Part shown: one piece after another, positions 9,165 through 17,017 of the stretch | Layout of the letters: each line of letters begins with the position of its first letter | Position numbering within the stretch: position 1 is the stretch's first letter | Assembly (NCBI GenBank): GCA_902571975.1 | Contig: CACGED010000009.1 | Location: forward strand, 1 to 47,570 | DNA from: an uncultured Pelagibacteraceae bacterium | Lineage (GTDB): Bacteria; Pseudomonadota; Alphaproteobacteria; Pelagibacterales; Pelagibacteraceae | Length of the DNA stretch: 47,570 nt | Reading direction: 5' to 3' | Position numbers and translations under genes: made by a program | The notes under the pieces: model-generated | Told to the model about the DNA's origin: nothing | What the model saw: the letters and a program-made list of their open reading frames with translations, nothing else | The model's database searches: none

Positions 9165-10196
9165 TTAATTATTATTTTTTCTTCCTCCAAAAACTGTGTT
9201 AATAATTTTTGCAGGATTTATTGAGCCTACGACATTGTTTTTGCTATCTGTCACAGCTACTGTTTTTTCTTGAGTTAAAATTTTTTCAGCAACGTTCTCA
9301 ATAATCTCATCTTTTGAAACTTTTAAATCACCTATATCAGAAGAGGTTTTTTCATCCATTACATCTTGAATTAATAAAACTTTTTCTCTCGGCACTTCCT
9401 CTGTAAATTTTCTTACATATTCTGTTGCTGGTTTTAAAACAATATTAGCAGGTGTATCTAACTGTTCAATTATTCCATCTTTCATAATTGCAATACGATC
9501 AGCAAGTTTTAAGGCTTCATCAAAATCATGAGTAATAAACATAATTGTTTTTTGTAATTTTTCTTGAAGTCTTAAAAATTCATCTTGCATTTCTTTCCTT
9601 ATTAGAGGATCTAATGCAGAAAAAGGTTCGTCTAAGAACCATATATCTGGCTCAACCGCCAAGGATCTTGCAATTCCAACCCTTTGTTGCTGCCCTCCAG
9701 ATAACTCTCTTGGAAAATAATTTTCTCTTCCATCAAGACCAACAAGTTTAACCATATCCATTGCTTTATTAATACTATCTTCAGTTTTAATACCCTTAAT
9801 TTGAAGAGGAAAAGCAATATTTTCTAAGACTGTTTTATGTGGAAGTAGCGCAAAACTTTGAAAAACCATTCCCATTTTATTTCTTCTTAAATCAATAAGT
9901 TCCTTGTTATTTAAATTAAGCAAGTCTTGACCCTCAATAAAAATTTTTCCACCAGTTGCGTCTGTTAATCTAGAAATACATCTTAATAACGTTGATTTAC
10001 CTGATCCTGATAAGCCCATTACAACGAGCATTTCACCTTTTGATACCTCAAAAGAAGCATTATTAACTCCTACAATACATCCATTATCTTGAAATGTTTT
10101 AGCATCAACATTACCATTTGCTTCTTTAAGCATTCTCTCAGCGTTTGCCCCAAAAATTTTATAAACAGATTGACATTTAATTACTGGTTCAGACAT
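9165..10196 (-). CDS. tmoW: TMAO/glycine betaine-type ABC transporter ATP-binding protein
   Basis: ATPase subunit that powers the importer. It has 343 residues. Walker A GLSGSGKST is at about residues 61-69, the signature LSGGQQQR at about 165-172 and Walker B IWFLDEPF at about 185-192, followed by the TIMFITHDFDEALKLADR switch segment. The N-terminal extension before the core (FGANAERMLKEANG) is typical of ProV/OpuAA proteins. The C-terminal 80 residues (VAVTDSKNNVVGSINP) look like a single degenerate CBS-like element, the region that senses ionic strength in OpuA; whether it does so here is unknown. It is tightly joined to tmoV. A 66-base AT-rich gap upstream could hold a separate promoter. 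Confidence 0.92.
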   Translation of the reverse strand: MSEPVIKCQSVYKIFGANAERMLKEANGNVDAKTFQDNGCIVGVNNASFEVSKGEMLVVMGLSGSGKSTLLRCISRLTDATGGKIFIEGQDLLNLNNKELIDLRRNKMGMVFQSFALLPHKTVLENIAFPLQIKGIKTEDSINKAMDMVKLVGLDGRENYFPRELSGGQQQRVGIARSLAVEPDIWFLDEPFSALDPLIRKEMQDEFLRLQEKLQKTIMFITHDFDEALKLADRIAIMKDGIIEQLDTPANIVLKPATEYVRKFTEEVPREKVLLIQDVMDEKTSSDIGDLKVSKDEIIENVAEKILTQEKTVAVTDSKNNVVGSINPAKIINTVFGGRKNNN

Positions 10197-10262
10197 AAAT
10201 AAAATTAAGGTTATACGAAATTCAGATAAAATAAAATCTCTATAATTTGTTACTTTTCCTCC

Positions 10263-10808
10263 CTAAAAATTTTTAATAAAATAAACTCTTGTATCAATAC
10301 CTGTGCTTAAAAAACTCAAAGCTTCTCCACTTACTTTAACAGTTTCATCTACACCAACATTATTTCCACTTACAACGAAACCTGCAAAACATTTATTTTT
10401 TTCATCGTCCCATTTTACAAATGTTTCGTCTATTTTATTTCCATTAATTGTATAAATTTCATGTGCTCTAAAGTTTAAAAAATTTGCTCCCATTATTGCA
10501 CGTTGAGGTATAAGTTTAGTTGCCTTGCAAACAGCTTCATATAATTCATCAGATAGTTTAAAATTATCAGTGCCATCAAACGAAACTAAAACTCCTGAAG
10601 GAAGGCTAGAAATTAGCTTATTAAGTTTTCTTTCTTGAGCTATTCTTTCTTCTTCTATTTTCATTTTAGCAACCAGTTCGTCACCTTCACCAAAAATATT
10701 ATTTAAAACAAAAAAAGTTAGAAAGATAAGAATAATTATACCAACTAATCCACCAAATTGCTTAACTGGTTCTGACAATGTTTTAAAACTATTCTTGGAA
10801 ACTTCCAT
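10263..10808 (-). CDS. Uncharacterised membrane-anchored protein
   Basis: No recognised family. Using ATG at 10808 (preceded by TTTGGAAA) the protein has 181 residues; an alternative ATG at 10838 adds ten basic residues but lengthens the overlap with the upstream MORN gene from 20 to 50 bases. One membrane helix (about residues 20-40 of the short form, GLVGIIILIFLTFFVLNNIF) is followed by a charged, probably helical linker and a compact polar domain of about 120 residues with three cysteines. Topology should be N-in with the domain in the periplasm. It lies between the MORN gene and tmoW in the transporter operon, so a link to transport or envelope stress is possible but unproven. Confidence 0.7.
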   Translation of the reverse strand: MEVSKNSFKTLSEPVKQFGGLVGIIILIFLTFFVLNNIFGEGDELVAKMKIEEERIAQERKLNKLISSLPSGVLVSFDGTDNFKLSDELYEAVCKATKLIPQRAIMGANFLNFRAHEIYTINGNKIDETFVKWDDEKNKCFAGFVVSGNNVGVDETVKVSGEALSFLSTGIDTRVYFIKNF

Positions 10809-11166
10809 TTTTCCAAATACCTTTTTTTTGTTTGCCATCTGACCAAGTAAAAGTACCTTCGCCGTTCATAAAACCATTGGCCCATTCACCTTCATAGGTT
10901 GAGCCATCAGGAAAAAATAAAATTCCTATACCGTTCCACTGACTTTCTTTAAATTGACCTTTGTAAATATATCCATTCGGCCATGTTTCAGTTCCTTGGC
11001 CATGTTTTTTCGTAGCTACCCATTCGCCTTCATAAGTTGTTTTATCTGTGTAAACCCACTTACCATAACCATTATCACAATTTCCCTCTTTACATCCTGT
11101 GCTTCTTGCTAATGCTAAAGAAGTGATTAATGACGAAAAAAGTATAAAAAATATAAGCTTTTTCAT
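10789..11166 (-). CDS. Secreted MORN-repeat protein
   Basis: 125 residues with a signal peptide (about 1-20, KKLIFFILFSSLITSLALA) and then about four MORN repeats of roughly 23 residues, visible as GYGKWVYTDKTTYEGEW, GQGTETWPNGYIYKGQF, GIGILFFPDGSTYEGEW and GEGTFTWSDGKQKKGIW. MORN repeats form beta-hairpin ladders that bind lipids or proteins. Two cysteines just after the cleavage site (TGCKEGNC) could form a disulfide. It would sit in the periplasm. It lies in the transporter operon between two other unknown envelope-type genes and overlaps the next gene. No enzymatic role can be assigned. Confidence 0.82.
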   Translation of the reverse strand: MKKLIFFILFSSLITSLALARSTGCKEGNCDNGYGKWVYTDKTTYEGEWVATKKHGQGTETWPNGYIYKGQFKESQWNGIGILFFPDGSTYEGEWANGFMNGEGTFTWSDGKQKKGIWKNGSFQE

Positions 11167-11200
11167 GGAAATATATTACACAAAATTTCTTAAAAAAAAA

Positions 11201-11662
11201 TTAGACATTTTTTGATTTATTCTTACAGATATAAATTGAAATATTTTTCTCTGAATTTTCTGTATTTATATTTTTTGTAATTTCGTGAATTAATTCACCT
11301 GATTTTCTTGTAATTATTGCAGATTCTGAATACGTTTTATCATTGTTAAAGGCTTTAAACAAAACTACGTCCTTATTTACTATTTTGACATCAAAATTTG
11401 AATTTTGAGAGAAAAATTTTGATAATCCATTTACCATTAATGTACTTGGTTTATTTGAATAAATTTGAAATGAGTCCAAATTTTTAACATTTAGGTCCTC
11501 TGCTAAAAAAGTTTTATAATTATACTCTGAATTCTTAACAATTTTTTTTTCTAACTCACATGTAAACTCTAAATTTAAATTTTCACTAATACTTATGTCT
11601 TTTGCATAAGAAAAATTGAAAATAAAAAAGTTTAATAATATTAAATAAAATACTTTTACCAT
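11201..11662 (-). CDS. Uncharacterised secreted protein
   Basis: 153 residues with a clear signal peptide (about 1-20, VFYLILLNFFIFNFSYA, cleavage before KDISI). The mature part is lysine- and asparagine-rich, with one cysteine in LEFTCELEK and another at the end, IYICKNK. The alternating pattern suggests beta structure. I do not recognise it. It is the first gene after the tmoX terminator and is followed by the MORN-repeat gene after 34 bases. The composition is ordinary for the region, so there is no sign of recent transfer. Confidence 0.7.
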   Translation of the reverse strand: MVKVFYLILLNFFIFNFSYAKDISISENLNLEFTCELEKKIVKNSEYNYKTFLAEDLNVKNLDSFQIYSNKPSTLMVNGLSKFFSQNSNFDVKIVNKDVVLFKAFNNDKTYSESAIITRKSGELIHEITKNINTENSEKNISIYICKNKSKNV

Positions 11663-11679
11663 TAATTATTTGAGGTGAT

Positions 11680-11713
11680 AAAAAAAATCTCCCCCAATAT
11701 AATTGGGAGAGAT
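11680..11713 (-). terminator. Intrinsic terminator after tmoX
   Basis: Twelve-base arms at 11687-11698 and 11702-11713 pair fully on the minus-strand transcript (one G-U pair) around a 3-base loop. A run of seven to eight T follows at 11687-11680. It starts 22 bases after the tmoX stop. It would end or thin transcription between the binding protein and the rest of the operon, the same design as the hairpin at 1637. Confidence 0.87.
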
Positions 11714-11734
11714 CTTAAATTTATTAAATTAACC

Positions 11735-12688
11735 TTAATGATCGTGTGTAAATTCTTCCCACACACTCTTATTATCAGCTAACCATTTTTTTGCTGCATC
11801 TTCGTGAGTCATTTTGTCGACATCAACTAAAGCTGCCATTGCTCCAATTTGACTTGTAGAGAATGACATTTTTTTAAACGTTTTTGCAGCTGCTGGATGA
11901 GTTTTTGGAAAATCTTCATGTGCTGCTTTTTTCAAATAACCATCCGGAGAACCACATTTTCCATCTCCACCATCTTCTGGTCTACAACCAGCTGTGTATG
12001 GAGGGAAGTCGATAAATGTAAAACCAGCACCATCTGTAAAGTTTGGTGTCCAGTTAAATATGATAGTTCCTCTTCCTTCTTTTTTAGCTGCAGCTAACTC
12101 TGCCCAAAGTGCATCTGCACTTCCTGCAAATTTAACCCACCAAAGATCACCTAATCCAAGAGCATCAACTCTTTGAGGTATTAAATCTCCATGCCATGTT
12201 TGTGGTCCTTCTAACATTCTACCTTTTCCATCTGGTGAATCAGGTGTTGTGAAGTTTTTAGCACAATCAGGATTTTTTAATGCAGTCCAATCAGGTAGAC
12301 CTGGGCATAAACCTTTTTCCACAACCCAGTTTGGATATCCCATATCTTCAAGAGTTCTTGCTTCGTGATCACCCATATCTAATAAACCACCTTTATCTAA
12401 AGCAGTTGTGAATGATTTACCAAATGCAGATTCCCATACTTCGTGAGATATAGTTACATCACCAATTCTGATTGACTCATAAACCGCTTGTGAGTCAGCA
12501 TTTACGTACTTTACATTGTTCCCCATACTTTCAAAAATTCCGCCAATTACGTAAGCCATTACAATTTGGCTTGACCAGTTATGAGTTGGGATAACAATTG
12601 GTTTTTTACTATCTGCTGCGTTTGAAATCCCTGCAAAACTTACAAGAGATATCACCATAGCCGATAATAGAGATATTATTTTTTTCAT
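11735..12688 (-). CDS. tmoX: Periplasmic TMAO/glycine betaine-type substrate-binding protein
   Basis: Binding protein of the OpuAC/ProX class that captures the solute in the periplasm. The ATG at 12688 is chosen over an upstream frame start at 12766 because it follows GGAAAGGGAAATA and begins a standard signal peptide ending ISNAADSK. The protein is then 317 residues. Trp-containing segments typical of methyl-ammonium binding boxes are visible: PTHNWSSQIV, ISHEVWESAFG, DLWWVKFAGS and IFNWTPNF. It is divergently transcribed from tdm across 149 bases, the arrangement seen for the TMAO-binding protein TmoX. Glycine betaine specificity cannot be excluded. A terminator follows, consistent with extra-high expression relative to tmoWV. 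Confidence 0.88.
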   Translation of the reverse strand: MKKIISLLSAMVISLVSFAGISNAADSKKPIVIPTHNWSSQIVMAYVIGGIFESMGNNVKYVNADSQAVYESIRIGDVTISHEVWESAFGKSFTTALDKGGLLDMGDHEARTLEDMGYPNWVVEKGLCPGLPDWTALKNPDCAKNFTTPDSPDGKGRMLEGPQTWHGDLIPQRVDALGLGDLWWVKFAGSADALWAELAAAKKEGRGTIIFNWTPNFTDGAGFTFIDFPPYTAGCRPEDGGDGKCGSPDGYLKKAAHEDFPKTHPAAAKTFKKMSFSTSQIGAMAALVDVDKMTHEDAAKKWLADNKSVWEEFTHDH

Positions 12689-12769
12689 TATTTCCCTTTC
12701 CTTAATATTAAGTGGATAAAGTATCCCCTCTATTAAAGTTACAGTCAACCAGCAAAATAGATACAAATG

Positions 12770-12790
12770 TATATATAAAATTTATATATA
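12770..12790. promoter_or_regulatory. AT-only dyad in the tmoX-tdm divergent promoter region
   Basis: A perfect 10-bp inverted repeat, TATATATAAA and TTTATATATA around a central A, lies in the 149-base region between the divergent tmoX and tdm starts. Its right arm runs into TTTATATATAAA (12781-12792), which recurs before the FAD dehydrogenase gene at 15570-15581. It may be an operator or a promoter -10 region; in DNA this AT-rich, chance is a real alternative. Confidence 0.3.
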
Positions 12791-12837
12791 AATTTAATGA
12801 TACTTTTGTATAATTTTTGAGTATTTTTTTAAAAAAC

Positions 12838-15177
12838 ATGCAAACAAGTTTAAATATTAAAGAACCTGGTTTAAACGTACTACCACCTGGAGTTGAAAGA
12901 TATGTTGTCAATGCAGGTGGAATTACAGGTATACAAATATTTCCTGATGATGAAATTGAAATATTAAATAATGAGGGAAATCAAATTTGCGAAATAAATA
13001 TTTTTGACAAAAACGGACGACCAGAATTAGGAATTTTAAATTTAAAAGAAAATAAAAATTCATCTGCAATAAAAAAAATACTTTTGAAAAAAGAGGAAAG
13101 TTCTTTGCAAGCATTACTACAATTAAAAAAAAGAAATTTGCAAATTGAAAAAGCTACCTCATCAATTCTCTTTGATAAAAATACTATTGCTGGAGAAAAA
13201 ATAACTCTAAATGCAAAAGATAATTGTTATTGTATCTTTGCTGCTCCTGGAAACGATATGCTTGTTCATGATCAAAATCCACCTTCAGATTTGACTGTAT
13301 TAGTTAAAAGAGCAAAAATTAAAAATTCTGAAAAAGAATTTTCAATAATCCCTGATCCAATTTACGATCCTGAATATGAAGTTAATATAGATAGAAAAAC
13401 CGCAACAGGATATCAAGTTAAAGCTGGGGACTATATCCAAATAATTACACCAACAGGAAGACAATGTTCAGATTTCGTTGCTTACGACACGGCAAAATTA
13501 GAAAAAGGTATAGAGAGAGGTCTTGATTGGCAAACGACTAGAACTTTTATGGGAAATACTTTTCCAGGTCCTGGTTTATTTTCAAAATTTTATGATACTG
13601 ATCATGAGCCACTTGTAGAAGTTATTAGAGATACTGTAGGAATACATGATACATTTAATTTAGCTTGCACCTCAAAGTACTACGAAGATTCAGGATATTT
13701 TGGTCATGCAAATTGCTCTGACAATTTAAATGATTCAATGAAAATGTATGGTGTCGAAGAAAAAAAAGGTTGGCATGCAATTAATCTTTTCTTTAATACA
13801 TCTTCAGGAGGTCAAAATTCTGTTACATCTGATGAGTCTTATGCAAGGCCTGGAGATTACGTCATTTTCAAAGCGTTAAAAGATTTAACATGTGGAACAA
13901 CTGCATGCCCTAGCGATATTGATAGCTGTAATGGATGGAACCCTACTGATATTTTTGTTAGAACTTATGAAAAAAGTAAAGAGTTTACAAAATCGTATGG
14001 TTTTAGAATGAAAACAGATTCAGAAAATAAACTTACAAGAAATACGGGTTTCTATGAGAGAACATCAAAATTAACTAGAAACTTTGTCGATGCTAGAGGT
14101 TTTTGGTTACCAAATGATTATACAAAACATGGTGTAATTAATGAATACAATGCATGCAGAGAAGATGCAGTACTAATTGACTTATCTTCGTTGAGAAAGT
14201 TTGAAATTCTTGGACCAGATGCTGAAGAATTAATGAACTATACATTAACACGAAATGTAAAAAAACTTTCAGTTGGTCAAATTGTTTACTCAGCAATGTG
14301 TTATGAAAATGGAACCATGTTTGATGATGGAACATTGTTAAAACTTAGTGATCATGGTTTTAGATGGGTTTGTGGTGATGAATATGGAGGTGAGTGGCTT
14401 AAAGAACAAGCGAAGAAAAAAAATTACAAAGTTCATATCAAAAATTCTACTGACCAAATAAATAATTTATCTTTACAAGGTCCCAAAAGTAGAAAAATTC
14501 TAGAAAAAATAATTTTTACCCCACCTACCCAACCTTCCATATCTGAATTGGAATGGTTTAGATTTACAATTTGTCGATTGGAAGAATTAAACGGAATACC
14601 ATTAATTGTTTCAAGAACAGGTTATACTGGTGAACTTGGTTTTGAAATTTGGTGTCATCCAAGTGATGCTCCTACAGTTTGGGATAAAGTAATGGAAGCA
14701 GGAAAAGATGAAGGTCTGATACCAGCTGGTTTTGCGGCTTTGGATCTTTTAAGAATTGAAGCTGGTTTAATTTTATTTGGTAATGAATTTGACGGGCAAC
14801 AAGATCCGTTTGAAGCTGGCATTGGATTTTCTGTTCCATTAAAATCCAAAACTGAGGATTTTATTGGAAGAGAAAATTTAATTAAAAGAAAAGAAAATCC
14901 TCAAAAAAAACTTGTAGGACTAGAGCTCATTGGTAAAGAGATAGCAAATCATGGAGATTGCGTTCATATTGGAAGATCTCAGGTTGGCATTATAACCAGT
15001 GGATGCATTTCTCCGACTTTAAATAAAAATATTGCATTATGTAGAATAGATGTAGGCCACTCAGAAATAGGTAATGATGTTGAAATTGGAAAGATAGATG
15101 GACATCAAAAGAGAATTCCTGCAAAAATTGTTGGATTTCCTCATTATGATCCAAAGAAAACTAAAGTAAGATCTTAA
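12838..15177 (+). CDS. tdm: TMAO demethylase (DUF1989-GcvT fusion)
   Basis: Converts TMAO to dimethylamine and formaldehyde, the latter conjugated to tetrahydrofolate. With ATG at 12838 it has 779 residues; a TTG 21 bases upstream in frame is less likely. Residues from about 150 to 385 form the DUF1989 zinc domain with cysteines at 277, 293, 352 and 357 (CTSKYY, CGTTACP) as ligand candidates. Residues from about 395 to the end form an aminomethyltransferase-like folate-binding domain (DLSSLRKFEILGPDAEELM, SRTGYTGELGFEIW, AGLILFGNEFD). This two-domain order and size are those of characterised Tdm. Plain GcvT or dimethylglycine dehydrogenase are excluded by the DUF1989 half. Its stop shares one base with the next ATG. 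Confidence 0.92.
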   Translation: MQTSLNIKEPGLNVLPPGVERYVVNAGGITGIQIFPDDEIEILNNEGNQICEINIFDKNGRPELGILNLKENKNSSAIKKILLKKEESSLQALLQLKKRNLQIEKATSSILFDKNTIAGEKITLNAKDNCYCIFAAPGNDMLVHDQNPPSDLTVLVKRAKIKNSEKEFSIIPDPIYDPEYEVNIDRKTATGYQVKAGDYIQIITPTGRQCSDFVAYDTAKLEKGIERGLDWQTTRTFMGNTFPGPGLFSKFYDTDHEPLVEVIRDTVGIHDTFNLACTSKYYEDSGYFGHANCSDNLNDSMKMYGVEEKKGWHAINLFFNTSSGGQNSVTSDESYARPGDYVIFKALKDLTCGTTACPSDIDSCNGWNPTDIFVRTYEKSKEFTKSYGFRMKTDSENKLTRNTGFYERTSKLTRNFVDARGFWLPNDYTKHGVINEYNACREDAVLIDLSSLRKFEILGPDAEELMNYTLTRNVKKLSVGQIVYSAMCYENGTMFDDGTLLKLSDHGFRWVCGDEYGGEWLKEQAKKKNYKVHIKNSTDQINNLSLQGPKSRKILEKIIFTPPTQPSISELEWFRFTICRLEELNGIPLIVSRTGYTGELGFEIWCHPSDAPTVWDKVMEAGKDEGLIPAGFAALDLLRIEAGLILFGNEFDGQQDPFEAGIGFSVPLKSKTEDFIGRENLIKRKENPQKKLVGLELIGKEIANHGDCVHIGRSQVGIITSGCISPTLNKNIALCRIDVGHSEIGNDVEIGKIDGHQKRIPAKIVGFPHYDPKKTKVRS

Positions 15178-15527
15178 TGGCTAAATCAACTAAGGATTTG
15201 TTAGAGTTTTGGGAAGATCAAATGAAGCTTTCACATACATCAAGTAACTATTTTTTTAGAAAATCACCTTCCCATTATCATATGATGCTTCTAGTTATGT
15301 CAGCATTTAAACAAAAACAAAATTTGTCAGTTGAGGAGCTTAAAACTAAATTATTTAAAACCTCTAGACCAAAATCTGCATTAATAATTAATGAAGCATG
15401 TGAAAAAGGTTTTTTTTATTTAGAAAAGACTGCTGAAGATCAAAGAAAAAAACATATAAAACCAAGCACTTCTTTTATTGAGGAATTTAACGACTATTTG
15501 TCTACTCTTAAAAATTTGAGTTTTTAA
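15177..15527 (+). CDS. Small MarR-like winged-helix regulator
   Basis: 116 residues, probably a DNA-binding protein. The layout matches MarR-type regulators: a helical start, a helix-turn-helix region LSVEELKTKLFKTSRPKSAL, then a wing-like segment ending EKTAEDQRKKHIKPS, which resembles the conserved D-x-R-R-K wing of the family. It is shorter than the usual 140-150 residues. Translation is coupled to tdm through a TAATG overlap, so it is made whenever tdm is made and could regulate the methylamine genes. The target sites are unknown; the AT-only dyads before tdm and at 15570 are candidates. Identification is by pattern, so confidence in the fold is moderate. Confidence 0.65.
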   Translation: MAKSTKDLLEFWEDQMKLSHTSSNYFFRKSPSHYHMMLLVMSAFKQKQNLSVEELKTKLFKTSRPKSALIINEACEKGFFYLEKTAEDQRKKHIKPSTSFIEEFNDYLSTLKNLSF

Positions 15528-15569
15528 CAGTCAGCAAATCCTAAGTTCTATAAGTTTTTATTTCTAAAT

Positions 15570-15594
15570 TTTATATATAAAAAAAATTATATAT
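15570..15594. promoter_or_regulatory. AT-only dyad upstream of the FAD dehydrogenase gene
   Basis: Eight-base arms ATATATAA (15573-15580) and TTATATAT (15587-15594) flank six A. They contain TTTATATATAAA, the element also found before tdm. The site lies 31-52 bases before the start at 15625 in a 97-base gap after the regulator gene, so it may mark an internal promoter. Confidence 0.28.
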
Positions 15595-15624
15595 TTAACC
15601 TTTTTCAAAAAATAATGTTTCACT

Positions 15625-16950
15625 ATGTCATTACCGACAAAAGCTAAAGTAGTAATCGTTGGAGGAGGAATTCACGGTCTTAGTACTGCTTGGAAACTTT
15701 CCGAAACTTATAAAAATCCAGGTGATATTGTCGTGTTAGAAAAAAAAGATACCGCAGCTGGAGCAAGTGGAATTGCCTGTGGTGTGGTTAGAAATAATTA
15801 TTTTCAACCTGCTATGAGAGAGTTAATGGCTCATTCCGTTTCAGTTTGGGAAAGTGATCCTAAGGCATTTAAATATAATGCGGTTGGTTATTTACAGATT
15901 TCACCAGAAGTAATGCATGCAGATGTTGCAACTATTTATGAACAACAAAAAGCAATTGGTTACGAGTCTGAATTTATAGAAGGTGAAAAAGATTGCATGA
16001 AATATATGAAAGGTATGTTTGGAGACTGGCAAGCACAAGGCATAACTTCTGTTCTTCATGAAAAAAAAGGTGGATACGCATTTAACAAAGATTCTATAAG
16101 AGCACTTGAAGATAAGTCTACCTCAAATGGTGTTGAAGTATTAAAAGGTGTAAAAGTTACCGGTTTTAAAAGAGGAAGTAATAGTAAAGCTGTAACAGGA
16201 GTTGAAACAGACAAAGGTACAATAGAGTGCGAACAGGTTGTTGTAGGTGCAGGACCTTGGGCTAGAGATTTTTGGAATATGTTAGAGCTTCCTAAAACTG
16301 CAAATATTAAAGATAAAGACGGCAAGATGCATGAAACTGATATGTGGAAATATTGGATGCTTCAAGAAGGTGTACTTGGTGTAGAACCAGATTTTTTAAA
16401 AATGGATAACGGCGAACAACCACCTGTAATTCATGTAGACTCAACAGCTCCATTATACTCAGATAAAACTAAAAAATTATTAACGGATAAAATTTGGGGA
16501 ATATATTATAAACCAGATATTGAAGGACTCGGTGTCCAGGGTGGAACTTCACCTTACATAGTTGATAAACATTTTGATCAAGTAAACGTTGATCCATATG
16601 GAATAGAGTCCCCTGAATATCAGACAACAGAAGCTTTTAATGATATGTGGTGTTCAGCATTAGCTCATTGTCAAAAAAGATTTGAGGGAAAATCAGATTT
16701 ATATAGAAAAGGACCTTCCGGGGGACTTGGATGTATGACGCCAGACTCTTTTCCAATTTTTGATAGATTTTTAGAAAACGTTTACATGATAGCAGACTCT
16801 AACCATGGTTATAAAATGATTGGAGTTGGAGAACTTGTTGCAAAAGAAATTCTTGGAACTGAGAGTGATTTATTAAAACCATTTAGATTCAACCGATACG
16901 AGAAAGGTGAATTACACCCAACATCTAATAGTCCGTTTCCTTGGAGCTAA
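15625..16950 (+). CDS. FAD-dependent amine oxidoreductase (DAO family; sarcosine / N-methylglutamate dehydrogenase-like)
   Basis: Cytosolic flavoenzyme of 441 residues. FAD binding is shown by VVIVGGGIHGLSTAWKL near the N-terminus and VVLEKKDTAAGASG, with GVVRNNYFQPAMRELM resembling the SoxB-type sarcosine oxidase subunit. VVVGAGPWARDF and the C-terminal PDSFPIFDRF...NHGYKMIGVGELVAKEI close the dinucleotide and substrate domains. No companion alpha, gamma or delta subunits are encoded nearby, unlike sarcosine oxidase or the four-subunit N-methylglutamate dehydrogenase. The position between tdm and the ligase/synthase modules suggests oxidation of a secondary amine from this pathway (N-methylglutamate, dimethylamine or sarcosine). 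Family is sure, substrate is inference. Confidence 0.85.
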   Translation: MSLPTKAKVVIVGGGIHGLSTAWKLSETYKNPGDIVVLEKKDTAAGASGIACGVVRNNYFQPAMRELMAHSVSVWESDPKAFKYNAVGYLQISPEVMHADVATIYEQQKAIGYESEFIEGEKDCMKYMKGMFGDWQAQGITSVLHEKKGGYAFNKDSIRALEDKSTSNGVEVLKGVKVTGFKRGSNSKAVTGVETDKGTIECEQVVVGAGPWARDFWNMLELPKTANIKDKDGKMHETDMWKYWMLQEGVLGVEPDFLKMDNGEQPPVIHVDSTAPLYSDKTKKLLTDKIWGIYYKPDIEGLGVQGGTSPYIVDKHFDQVNVDPYGIESPEYQTTEAFNDMWCSALAHCQKRFEGKSDLYRKGPSGGLGCMTPDSFPIFDRFLENVYMIADSNHGYKMIGVGELVAKEILGTESDLLKPFRFNRYEKGELHPTSNSPFPWS

Positions 16951-17017
16951 TTTATCTAAGTAGACAGATGATTTTTTTTCAGTTAACTTTTTGGTCTAAA
17001 AATTCTTAAGGGGGAAT

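Noticed and set aside
12689..12766. Upstream extension of tmoX
   Set aside because: The extension would bury the signal peptide, whereas the ATG at 12688 has a strong ribosome site and begins a standard signal sequence.
12817..12837. Upstream TTG start for tdm
   Set aside because: An in-frame ATG lies 21 bases downstream at 12838; the TTG has no ribosome site and the extra seven residues match nothing expected of Tdm.
12689..12837. Riboswitch (glycine or SAM type) before tdm
   Set aside because: The 149 bases hold almost only A/T dyads and no GC-rich conserved core or paired helices of those classes were seen.
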